Part shown: in pieces, positions 56,797 through 64,000 of the stretch
Numbering within the stretch: position 1 is the first letter of the stretch
How the letters are laid out: each line of letters starts with the position of its first letter
From: Prochlorococcus sp. AG-402-B19
Lineage (GTDB): Bacteria > Cyanobacteriota > Cyanobacteriia > PCC-6307 > Cyanobiaceae
Assembly: GCA_003279615.1 (NCBI GenBank)
Contig: QCHM01000008.1
Location: forward strand, 1-64,000
DNA length: 64,000 nt
Reading direction: 5' to 3'
Notes under the pieces: model-generated
Told to the model about the DNA's origin: nothing
Seen by the model: only the letters and a program-made list of their open reading frames with translations
Databases searched by the model: none
Program-made: the position numbers and the translations under genes

Positions 56797-57576
56797 ATGC
56801 ATTCAGACGTTTCCTCCTCGGAACATGAATTACCTCAAGATGCTTCATTACAAGATGATTCCAATGAAAATTCTGTAAGTTCTCAAACAAGTAATGAATC
56901 ACTCAATCAAGCTGAGCTTTCTGATAATCAGGAAGTAGAGCCTCAATTGAACAATGATTCAGTAGATACAGCAAACGAACAATCTTCAACTGCCTCTGAT
57001 TCGAATATTAAAGGTCCAGATACTGAAGCAAGATTACAGCAATTAGAAAAAGAATATGAAACGTTAAATAGTCAATATATGAGGATAGCTGCCGATTTTG
57101 ATAATTTCCGAAAACGTCAGACTCGTGATCAGGATGATCTGAAAATTCAGCTCACATGCAGCACTCTTAGCGAAATACTTCCTATTGTTGATAATTTTGA
57201 AAGAGCAAGACAGCAATTAAATCCTGAGGGTGAAGAAGCTCAAGCGTTACATCGAAGTTATCAAGGACTTTATAAGCAATTAGTTGAAGTTCTTAAGCAA
57301 TTAGGTGTTGCTCCAATGCGTGTCGTTGATCAGGTTTTTGATCCTTCTTTACATGAAGCAGTTATGAGAGAGCCCAGTGATGAAAAGGCTGAGGATATCG
57401 TGATTGAAGAATTACAAAGGGGCTATCACTTGAATGGTCGTGTTTTAAGGCATGCTTTGGTCAAAGTTTCTATGGGACCTGGACCTAAAATTTCTAATGA
57501 AGACGTTCCTGATCAGAGTGCTGCTAATCAAGGACAAAGCGAGTCATCAGATGGATCAAATAAAGATGAGAATTAA
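56797..57576 (+). CDS. grpE: GrpE nucleotide-exchange factor
   Basis: The 259-residue protein releases ADP from DnaK. A long acidic/Ser-rich N-terminus (about residues 1-75) is followed by a coiled coil and the GrpE core, with [17 protein letters not shown] near residue 98 and the C-terminal beta domain ending [18 protein letters not shown], the family's signature. An acidic tail follows. dnaJ is 44 bases downstream, giving a grpE-dnaJ chaperone unit. Confidence 0.96.
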   Translation: MHSDVSSSEHELPQDASLQDDSNENSVSSQTSNESLNQAELSDNQEVEPQLNNDSVDTANEQSSTASDSNIKGPDTEARLQQLEKEYETLNSQYMRIAADFDNFRKRQTRDQDDLKIQLTCSTLSEILPIVDNFERARQQLNPEGEEAQALHRSYQGLYKQLVEVLKQLGVAPMRVVDQVFDPSLHEAVMREPSDEKAEDIVIEELQRGYHLNGRVLRHALVKVSMGPGPKISNEDVPDQSAANQGQSESSDGSNKDEN

Positions 57577-57620
57577 CTACATGATGATCGAAACGGAATT
57601 GAATTTGTTTAAATGGACTA

Positions 57621-58754
57621 ATGGCTGATTTTTACGATCTATTGGGTGTCAGCAGAGATGCTGATGCTGACACTTTAAAAAGAGCTTATAGACAGCAAGC
57701 TCGCAAATATCATCCTGACGTAAATAAAGATGCAGGTGCTGAAGAAAAGTTTAAAGAAATTGGTAAAGCATATGAAGTTTTAAGTGACTCTCAAAAGCGA
57801 GCTCGTTATGACCAATTTGGGGAAGCTGGATTAGGCGGTGCAGCTGGGATGCCAGACATGGGGGATATGGGAGGCTTTGCAGATTTGTTTGAAACCTTTT
57901 TTAATGGATTTGGTGGCTCTGGTTCACCAGGAGGGTCCCGCCCTCAAAGACGTGGACCTCAGCAAGGCGATGATTTACGTTACGACCTCACGATTGATTT
58001 TGATAAAGCTATTTTTGGGCAAGAAAAAGAAATCAAAGTTCCTCATCTAGAAACTTGTGATGTCTGCCGCGGTACTGGTGCTAAGCCAGGCACTGGTCCT
58101 GTTACTTGTCCAACATGTGGAGGTGCTGGTCAAGTAAGAAGAGCTACACGTACACCTTTTGGAAGTTTTACCCAAGTAGCTGAATGCCCCAATTGTGGTG
58201 GAACTGGACAAATCATTAAAGATCCTTGTAATTCTTGTAGTGGGAAAGGTGTTAAACAAGTAAGAAAACAATTAAGGATTAATATTCCTGCAGGTGTTGA
58301 TAGTGGGACACGTTTAAGAGTTTCAGGCGAGGGTAATGCTGGATTGAAAGGTGGTCCGTCTGGGGATTTATATGTTTTTTTAAAAGTTAAAAATCATCCA
58401 AATCTTAAGAGAGATGGATTAACTATTTCATCCGAAGTAAATATAAGTTACTTGCAGGCAATATTAGGTGATACTATTGAAATAGATACCGTAGATGGCC
58501 CTACTAAGTTAAACATTCCAGTGGGAACACAACCCAATTCTATATTGAATTTAGAAAATAAAGGAGTACCAAAACTTGGAAATCCTGTTGCTAGAGGAGA
58601 TCATCAAGTTTCAGTCAAGATTAAGCTACCTACAAGATTATCAGATTCTGAAAGAAATTTATTGGAAAAATTAGCTGGACACTACTCAGCGCGTGGTCCT
58701 CAACATCATTATCATAAAAGTGGTCTATTTAGTAAATTATTTGGAAAAGAATAG
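57621..58754 (+). CDS. dnaJ: Chaperone DnaJ (type I)
   Basis: The 377-residue co-chaperone stimulates DnaK ATPase. The J domain (residues 1-70) carries HPD in [11 protein letters not shown] Gly-rich linker follows, then four CxxCxGxG zinc motifs ([32 protein letters not shown]) near residues 145-212. The substrate-binding and dimer domains complete it. The TusA-like gene overlaps its last base. Confidence 0.97.
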   Translation: MADFYDLLGVSRDADADTLKRAYRQQARKYHPDVNKDAGAEEKFKEIGKAYEVLSDSQKRARYDQFGEAGLGGAAGMPDMGDMGGFADLFETFFNGFGGSGSPGGSRPQRRGPQQGDDLRYDLTIDFDKAIFGQEKEIKVPHLETCDVCRGTGAKPGTGPVTCPTCGGAGQVRRATRTPFGSFTQVAECPNCGGTGQIIKDPCNSCSGKGVKQVRKQLRINIPAGVDSGTRLRVSGEGNAGLKGGPSGDLYVFLKVKNHPNLKRDGLTISSEVNISYLQAILGDTIEIDTVDGPTKLNIPVGTQPNSILNLENKGVPKLGNPVARGDHQVSVKIKLPTRLSDSERNLLEKLAGHYSARGPQHHYHKSGLFSKLFGKE

Positions 58755-58993
58755 TGGAGAAAAATATATTAATTGACCATTATCTAGACTTACGAGGTTT
58801 ATCTTGTCCAACTAATTTTATTAAATGTTGCTTGGCTTTAGAAACCCTATCTTTGAATGAAGTCCTAAAGGTAGATTTGGATACTGGTGAAGCTGAAGCT
58901 AGTGTTATTGAGGGATTGCAGGAGAAGGGTTATATTGTAGATATTCTGAATAAAGATTCTAAAAAGGTTTCTATAATAATATTTAGTGAATAA
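58754..58993 (+). CDS. TusA/SirA-family sulfurtransferase-like protein
   Basis: The 79-residue protein has the TusA fold signature DLRGLSCPTNFIKCCLALE, with the conserved Cys-Pro in LSCP where sulfur is carried. TusA proteins pass sulfur to tRNA modification or cofactor pathways; which one here is not clear. The GTG start overlaps the dnaJ stop by one base and its end overlaps rsgA by eight bases, so translation of the three genes is probably coupled. Confidence 0.85.
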   Translation: MEKNILIDHYLDLRGLSCPTNFIKCCLALETLSLNEVLKVDLDTGEAEASVIEGLQEKGYIVDILNKDSKKVSIIIFSE

Positions 58994-59918
58994 AGATAAT
59001 ACCTACAGAGGAATTGTTGTCGCTCTTAAAGCAAATTTTTTAATTGTAGAATTAGATAATCAAGATTTTAAAGAAGATTGTTTGTATGAATTTTCTAAAA
59101 AAATTAGATTATTATGTACAAGAAGAAGTAAATTAGATTATAAAGGTTTATTTATAGATGTAGGTGATATAGTTTTTGTTGAATCAATAGACCATCAAAA
59201 TAATAGAGGTGTAGTTTCAGATGTAGAGCCAAGAAAAAGTTTTTTAAAACGTCCTGCAGTAGCAAACGTTACTTTAATTGCTATTTGTATATCTGTTAAA
59301 GAACCTCTCTTTGATATCGAGCAAACCAGTCGTTTCATAATTACAGCTGAATGCGCAAAAATTAAACCTATTATAATTTTAACCAAAATTGATTTGATTA
59401 ATAAAAATGAGTTGGACTTATATATAAATAAATTAAGAAATTGGGGCTATGATTGTTTACCAGTATCTATAAAAAATACTAAGAGTATTGATTTGCTAAT
59501 TGAACGTTTTAGAAACACTAGATTAACTGTACTTGCTGGTCCATCTGGTGTAGGAAAAACAAGTTTAATTAATTACTTACTTCCTACTCTTTCATTAGCT
59601 ACTTCATCTGTTTCAAAAAAACTAAAGAGAGGGACTCATACGACTAGACACGTCGAACTTTTTGCTATTGGAAATGAATCATTGCTTGCTGATACGCCAG
59701 GATTTAATCGTCCAGAAATTGTTTGCGAAGCATCCACTTTTGCGACTTTGTTTCCTGAATTTCGATCTCAGTTAACTCATTCGAAGTGTAAATTTCGCAA
59801 TTGTCTACATCTAGATGAGCCTGGTTGCGTGATCAATAAAGATCTTGAAAGATATTCTTTTTATCGCGAGAACCTTGAGGAAATAATTAATTTTCGTCAC
59901 CCATACCTGGGAGGTTGA
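58986..59918 (+). CDS. rsgA: Small ribosomal subunit biogenesis GTPase RsgA
   Basis: The 310-residue circularly permuted GTPase checks maturation of the 30S subunit. An OB-fold N-terminus is followed by permuted motifs: G4 [12 protein letters not shown] near residue 133, G1 [16 protein letters not shown] near 184 and G3 DTPGFNRPE near 237. A zinc-binding C-terminal domain includes [14 protein letters not shown] near 262. The GTG start lies inside the TusA-like gene. Its end overlaps the convergent ybaB-like gene by 32 bases. Confidence 0.95.
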   Translation: MNKDNTYRGIVVALKANFLIVELDNQDFKEDCLYEFSKKIRLLCTRRSKLDYKGLFIDVGDIVFVESIDHQNNRGVVSDVEPRKSFLKRPAVANVTLIAICISVKEPLFDIEQTSRFIITAECAKIKPIIILTKIDLINKNELDLYINKLRNWGYDCLPVSIKNTKSIDLLIERFRNTRLTVLAGPSGVGKTSLINYLLPTLSLATSSVSKKLKRGTHTTRHVELFAIGNESLLADTPGFNRPEIVCEASTFATLFPEFRSQLTHSKCKFRNCLHLDEPGCVINKDLERYSFYRENLEEIINFRHPYLGG

Positions 59919-60234
59919 GTTTGAAACCACCAGTTATATCCTCCATTCGTTCTTTCATTGTTGAAGTTGAGGCTTCGTGAGCGGATTTCATCGCTTCAAG
60001 GATGGCTTGTTCTATTATTGTTTTTTCCTCCGAAAGGAGAGATTGATCAATTTCTACTCTTAAAGGTTTTTGATTGCCAGACATCCATATTGTTGCACGA
60101 TTGTCAGTATTAGTCCCCTCTATTTCCATGATCTCAAGCTCTTCTTGCAGCTTTTGAGCATTTTGTTGAATTTGTTGTGCTTTTTTAAAAGCTTCAGTTA
60201 GTTGTCCAAAATTTGGTAGTCCGAATCCAGCCAT
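59887..60234 (-). CDS. YbaB/EbfC-family nucleoid-associated protein
   Basis: The 115-residue protein belongs to the YbaB/EbfC DNA-binding family. It has an N-terminal helix rich in Gln/Lys ([25 protein letters not shown]) and a central beta sheet, then [23 protein letters not shown]. It forms tweezer-like dimers on DNA in other bacteria. It is upstream-linked to murB (37-base gap) and overlaps the 3' end of rsgA. Confidence 0.93.
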   Translation of the reverse strand: MAGFGLPNFGQLTEAFKKAQQIQQNAQKLQEELEIMEIEGTNTDNRATIWMSGNQKPLRVEIDQSLLSEEKTIIEQAILEAMKSAHEASTSTMKERMEDITGGFKLNLPGMGDEN

Positions 60235-60271
60235 GAGATTTTCCTATTGTTTTTGATTTTAGGGTTTAAAT

Positions 60272-61147
60272 TTAAAAGCCACATTGTTTGACTTCTGTTT
60301 CTAACAAGATTCCATAAGAGTCAAAAACTTTTTTTTGGATATATTTAATTAACTCTTGTATGTCACAAGAAGAAGCTTTATTTGTGTTAACTATAAAGTT
60401 TGAATGAATTTTGGATATTTCAGCGCCACCAAAACGAAATCCTTTTAAACCAAGTTCTTCAATTAATTTTGCAGCTTTCAAAGGTTCAGGGTTACGAAAA
60501 ACACTACCGCAGCTTTGATCTTTATATGGTTGCGTTCTTAATCGATGATTTAAATTTTCATTAGTCATTTGACGAATTTTGTCTGCATGACCAGGTTCTA
60601 GTTTGAGTCGTGCAGATACAACAATCAATGTTTCTTGTTGAAGAAGACTATATCTATATCCAAATTTGAGATCATCTGCTTTGATCATTTTGTATTTACC
60701 GTTCAAAGATATTGTGGTAATACTTTCGAGGTGGTCTGCTATGCAACTGCCTTGAGCCCCTGCATTCATAACTATTGCACCACCAATAGTGCCTGGTATT
60801 CCTACTGCCCATTCGAGTCCATGGAGTCCATTGGCAGCAGCTTTTCTGGCTAATGTAGGAAGCATTTCTCCGCTAAGGACTTCAATTATTCCAGTACTTT
60901 TATCAATTTGAATTCCTTTCAACTGACGCATACAAATGCTCAATCCTTTAATTCCTTTATCATTGATTAAAAGATTTGAGCCAGCACCTATAATATTGCA
61001 TGAAATATTTTTTTTGTTGATCCAGTTAATTAAATATTTGATTTCCTTAGGATTTTTTGGCTGGGCAATCCATTCCGCAGGGCCTCCTATTCTCCAAGTT
61101 GTAAAATTTGATAAGGAAATATTTTTTTTTAATTGAAGTGAGTTCAT
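60272..61147 (-). CDS. murB: UDP-N-acetylenolpyruvoylglucosamine reductase
   Basis: The 291-residue FAD enzyme makes UDP-MurNAc by reducing the enolpyruvyl product of MurA. The FAD-binding region shows TTWRIGGPAEWIAQP near residue 16, IGAGSNLLINDKG near 53 and GLEWAVGIPGTIGGAIVMNAGAQG near 112. The catalytic SCGSVFRNP (Ser) lies near 211. It starts 3 bases after murC on the same strand, forming a murC-murB operon. Confidence 0.96.
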   Translation of the reverse strand: MNSLQLKKNISLSNFTTWRIGGPAEWIAQPKNPKEIKYLINWINKKNISCNIIGAGSNLLINDKGIKGLSICMRQLKGIQIDKSTGIIEVLSGEMLPTLARKAAANGLHGLEWAVGIPGTIGGAIVMNAGAQGSCIADHLESITTISLNGKYKMIKADDLKFGYRYSLLQQETLIVVSARLKLEPGHADKIRQMTNENLNHRLRTQPYKDQSCGSVFRNPEPLKAAKLIEELGLKGFRFGGAEISKIHSNFIVNTNKASSCDIQELIKYIQKKVFDSYGILLETEVKQCGF

Positions 61148-61150
61148 TTT

Positions 61151-62605
61151 TTAAGCAGCTAAGTCACTTCTAATTGATTCATTATCAATTAATTCTAAAA
61201 ATAGATTTGCAGATACCATGTTAATATCGCCTGCACCCATAATTAAAATTAAATCTTTTTCAATTGTTTTTTTCTTTATTAGCCTTATTAATTCTTGATT
61301 AGTATCCGGAGTATATATTTCTAAATTAGGGTTTAATTTTTTTAGCTCATTTCCAATAGAGTGATGATTAATTCCATCGATTATATCTTCTCCGGCAGAG
61401 TAAATTGGAGTTATAAATACTAAATCAGATTTACTTAGACTACTTGCAAATTTTTTATCAAATTTTTTAGTTCTACTGAATCGATGTGGCTGAAATACAG
61501 TCACTAATCTTTTTGGTGATATTGTAGAAAAATTATTTTTTGTTTTAATTATAATGGAGGCCATTGATATTGCCGCATCAACTTCACTAGGGTGATGTGC
61601 ATAATCATCAATTATCAATCTATTTTTCCATAATCCTTTATAGTCAAATCTTCTCGCGGGTAATTGTAAATTCTCAATTCCTTTCTTTATATCTTTTAAA
61701 TCAATTCCATTTATTCTGCAAGCAGCAATTGCTGCAATTGTGTTGCTTAAATTATGAATTCCAGGAACAGGTACTATTAGGGTATCTTTAAATTTTTTTT
61801 GTTCATAATAATCTGCAATTATTTCACATCCGTTAGACTCTTTTGGAATTAATGCAAAATCTACATTATCAATTTGTTGTGTTGAGAACCATGTTGATGC
61901 TTTTATATTTTCTTTTAAGTTTTGACAGTCAAAATTTGCAATTAAGTGTTTACAATTGCTAGCAAATTTTTTCATAGTTATTATTAATTCCTCTAAATTT
62001 TTATAATGATCAACATGTTCATGATCAATATTCGTGATAATTCCAATATTTGGCTTGAATGTAACTAATGATCCGTCTGACTCATCTGCTTCTGCTACTA
62101 ATAGTTCACTATTACTAACATTATAATTTTTTTTATAGAGAGGAACTATTCCTCCTATTACAGCTGTAGGATCTTTTTTTAAAATTGAAAGTATTGTTGT
62201 TATGTAAGTACTTGTTGTTGTTTTCCCATGTGATCCTGATATAACTATTGATTTCTTTTTTTCAATTAATAATTCTAGTATTTCAGACCTATGCTTGATA
62301 GGTAAATTATATTCTTTTGCCTTTTGTAATTCCAAGTTGTCGTCACGTATTGCAGAGCTTATGACAACTAACATATTTTTATTATTCTTTTTAAAAATTT
62401 TTTCAATATTTGATGCTTCCTGACTGTTAAAGATAATTATGTCATTTGCAGCTAATTCATTTAGTATCTGGCTTTTTTTATGATCAGAACCTGATATGTA
62501 ATATCCATTTTCAGCAAGAATCATTGCTAAAGCAGACATACCAATACCTCCAATGCCAATAAAGTGGATGTATGGAGGTAAGTGTTGAGACTTCTTCACT
62601 TTCAC
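61151..62605 (-). CDS. murC: UDP-N-acetylmuramate-L-alanine ligase
   Basis: The 484-residue ATP-dependent ligase adds L-alanine to UDP-MurNAc. Mur-ligase motifs are visible: [20 protein letters not shown] at the N-terminus, ATP-binding [17 protein letters not shown] near residue 117, [10 protein letters not shown] near 190 and [12 protein letters not shown] near 328. Its leader faces gap2 divergently over a 179-base gap. It works with murB and, further along, mraY. Confidence 0.97.
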   Translation of the reverse strand: MKVKKSQHLPPYIHFIGIGGIGMSALAMILAENGYYISGSDHKKSQILNELAANDIIIFNSQEASNIEKIFKKNNKNMLVVISSAIRDDNLELQKAKEYNLPIKHRSEILELLIEKKKSIVISGSHGKTTTSTYITTILSILKKDPTAVIGGIVPLYKKNYNVSNSELLVAEADESDGSLVTFKPNIGIITNIDHEHVDHYKNLEELIITMKKFASNCKHLIANFDCQNLKENIKASTWFSTQQIDNVDFALIPKESNGCEIIADYYEQKKFKDTLIVPVPGIHNLSNTIAAIAACRINGIDLKDIKKGIENLQLPARRFDYKGLWKNRLIIDDYAHHPSEVDAAISMASIIIKTKNNFSTISPKRLVTVFQPHRFSRTKKFDKKFASSLSKSDLVFITPIYSAGEDIIDGINHHSIGNELKKLNPNLEIYTPDTNQELIRLIKKKTIEKDLILIMGAGDINMVSANLFLELIDNESIRSDLAA

Positions 62606-62726
62606 TTAGGTGTCGAGTGCAAGATACCTCTTCATCTATTGAAAGGCACATTTTTTAAAGAATTAGAGAGTTTTTTACTTTTTTTGTACTGAAGGCTTCA
62701 ATTATTTTTTAAAATACTCAGAAAAG

Positions 62727-62748
62727 TGATCATCGTTCTGTATGATCA
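62727..62748. promoter_or_regulatory. Inverted repeat upstream of gap2
   Basis: TGATCAT (62727-62733) and ATGATCA (62742-62748) are perfect inverted 7-mers spaced by 8 bases, an operator-like geometry, about 40 bases before the gap2 ATG. A shorter palindrome, CGGTTGAACCG (62766-62776), lies just before the start. The regulator is unknown. Confidence 0.4.
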
Positions 62749-62784
62749 GCGGCCAGTAGCTTATGCGGTTGAACCGTTTTTGAA

Positions 62785-63807
62785 ATGACTTTGCGTGTTG
62801 CGATTAATGGATTCGGAAGAATTGGACGCAATTTTATGCGTTGTTGGTTGAGTAGGGGTGCAAACACAAATATTGAGGTGGTCGGTATTAACGTCACTTC
62901 AGATCCAAAGACTTGTGCTCATTTGCTTAAGTATGATTCTATTCTCGGCGCAATCAACGATGCTGAAATTTCACATACAGATGACACCTTTGAAATTAAC
63001 GGTAAAACGATTAAATGTTATTCAGATAGAAACCCTTTAAATCTTCCCTGGAAAGAGTGGGGTATTGATTTGGTTATTGAGTCAACAGGTGTATTTAATA
63101 CAGATGTTGGTGCGAGTAAGCATTTACAAGTTGGAGCAAAAAAAGTCATTCTGACTGCACCTGGCAAAGGCGAAGGTGTTGGTACATATGTTGTTGGTGT
63201 TAATGCTGATAAGTACTCTCATGATGATTTTGATATTCTTAGCAACGCAAGTTGCACTACTAATTGTTTAGCTCCAATAGTTAAAGTTTTAGATCAAAAG
63301 TTAGGAATTAATAAAGGTTTAATGACAACAATTCATAGTTACACGGGAGATCAAAGAATTTTGGATAATGCACATCGTGATTTACGTCGTGCAAGGGCTG
63401 CAGCAATGAATTTGGTTCCTACTTCTACTGGAGCAGCAAAAGCTGTCGCATTAGTTTATCCAGAAATGAAAGGGAAATTAACTGGTATTGCGATGAGAGT
63501 TCCAACTCCAAATGTTTCTGCGGTTGATTTGGTTTTTGAATCTAGTCGTAAAACTAGTTCAGAAGAAGTAAACGCATTACTTAAAACTGCTTCAGAAGGG
63601 GAAATGAAAGGAATAATTAAATATGGAGATTTACCTTTGGTGTCATCTGATTATGCTGGAACAAATGAATCTACTATTGTTGATGAAGCGTTAACTATGT
63701 GTATAGATGAAAATATGGTTAAGGTATTAGCTTGGTATGATAATGAATGGGGTTATAGCCAAAGAGTTGTTGACTTAGCTGAAATTGTTGCTCAAAAATG
63801 GAAATAA
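62785..63807 (+). CDS. gap2: Glyceraldehyde-3-phosphate dehydrogenase (photosynthetic, Gap2-type)
   Basis: The 340-residue enzyme serves the Calvin cycle. The nucleotide-binding start is [17 protein letters not shown]. The catalytic Cys lies in [12 protein letters not shown] near residue 153, and the C-terminal [16 protein letters not shown] is typical. NVTSDPKT, near the cofactor pocket, fits the dual NAD(P)-using Gap2 class. Divergent from murC. A terminator-like hairpin lies downstream within thiL. Confidence 0.96.
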   Translation: MTLRVAINGFGRIGRNFMRCWLSRGANTNIEVVGINVTSDPKTCAHLLKYDSILGAINDAEISHTDDTFEINGKTIKCYSDRNPLNLPWKEWGIDLVIESTGVFNTDVGASKHLQVGAKKVILTAPGKGEGVGTYVVGVNADKYSHDDFDILSNASCTTNCLAPIVKVLDQKLGINKGLMTTIHSYTGDQRILDNAHRDLRRARAAAMNLVPTSTGAAKAVALVYPEMKGKLTGIAMRVPTPNVSAVDLVFESSRKTSSEEVNALLKTASEGEMKGIIKYGDLPLVSSDYAGTNESTIVDEALTMCIDENMVKVLAWYDNEWGYSQRVVDLAEIVAQKWK

Positions 63808-63823
63808 ATTTTAGATTTATGAT

Positions 63824-64000
63824 TTAAAAATGTTGAAATATTTCTGACTGATTCGTATTAATTTCTTCTAAATTATCCCAGAAAATATTGGGTTTACCTT
63901 TTCTTGTAAACCCAATAATTTTTGCTGTTTTGTATTCTTTTATTAAAGCTCTCGCCCACTTCTTTGGGATGCTAAGAACTAGTTCATAGTCTTCTCCTCC
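63824..64000 (-). CDS. thiL: Thiamine-monophosphate kinase, C-terminal fragment
   Basis: The minus strand encodes the last 58 residues of an ORF cut by the window edge. It begins GGEDYELVLSIP, the conserved ThiL metal/substrate motif, and ends in ...SEIFQHF before a TAA stop. ThiL phosphorylates thiamine monophosphate to the diphosphate cofactor. It is convergent with gap2, 16 bases away, and contains a terminator-like hairpin in its coding sequence. Confidence 0.85.
   Translation of the reverse strand, partial: GGEDYELVLSIPKKWARALIKEYKTAKIIGFTRKGKPNIFWDNLEEINTNQSEIFQHF
63886..63923 (+). terminator. Rho-independent terminator of gap2, inside thiL
   Basis: TATTGGGTTTAC and GTAAACCCAATA form a perfect 12-bp stem (63886-63897, 63906-63917) with an 8-base loop, followed by A and five T. 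It lies about 80 bases after the gap2 stop, within the coding end of the convergent thiL gene. Confidence 0.7.

Overview
The window looks like a stretch of chromosome from a low-GC marine picocyanobacterium, almost certainly Prochlorococcus. The order dnaN - PRC-barrel protein - purL - purF - type II topoisomerase A subunit - TPR - queG - DUF502 - nusB - ftsY - SpoIIE phosphatase - argH - RRM protein - dus - msrB - grpE - dnaJ - rsgA - ybaB - murB/murC - gap2 - thiL is, from memory, the order around the replication origin of Prochlorococcus genomes. Within the genus, the AT-rich composition together with a nitrate transporter and nitrate reductase suggests a low-light I (NATL-like) strain able to use nitrate. 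The clade call is inference; no database was searched.

Layout. About 0-7.5 kb: a small repeat-bearing membrane protein, a nitrate permease (nrtP) behind two NtcA-type boxes, nitrate reductase (narB), a TrpD-like protein of unknown role, a GNAT acetyltransferase and an MFS exporter. 7.5-25 kb: polyphosphate kinase, a group 2 sigma factor, a phytol/dolichol-kinase-like protein, DAHP synthase, aconitase B, a ClC channel, an O-antigen-ligase/IctB-like protein with purU, an FAD oxidoreductase, dnaK, aroE, a Tic20-like protein, rpsF and argG. 25-38 kb: tiny membrane proteins, DUF3134, mraY, sucrose-phosphate synthase, uvrA, recN, an ABC1/UbiB-type kinase, a DUF1400-type protein and thrC. About 38.1-38.5 kb is a gene-free origin of replication with a cluster of DnaA-box-like sites, a DnaA-trio-like CTA repeat and an AT-rich tract. 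38.5-64 kb: dnaN and the conserved core block listed above, ending in a partial thiL.

The genes are mostly housekeeping: nitrogen entry (nrtP, narB), amino-acid synthesis (DAHP synthase, aroE, argG, argH, thrC), purines (purL, purF, purU), wall synthesis (mraY, murB, murC), carbon metabolism (gap2, acnB, sucrose synthesis), chaperones (dnaK, grpE, dnaJ) and DNA repair/replication (uvrA, recN, dnaN, topoisomerase). No transposase, prophage, CRISPR array, rRNA or tRNA was recognised. No clear new multi-gene system was found. The most interesting signals are non-coding: the NtcA promoter, the origin architecture, tandem leader hairpins before the RRM gene, a 13-bp hairpin before argH, a CATAAT multi-site palindrome, and terminators buried inside convergent neighbouring genes.
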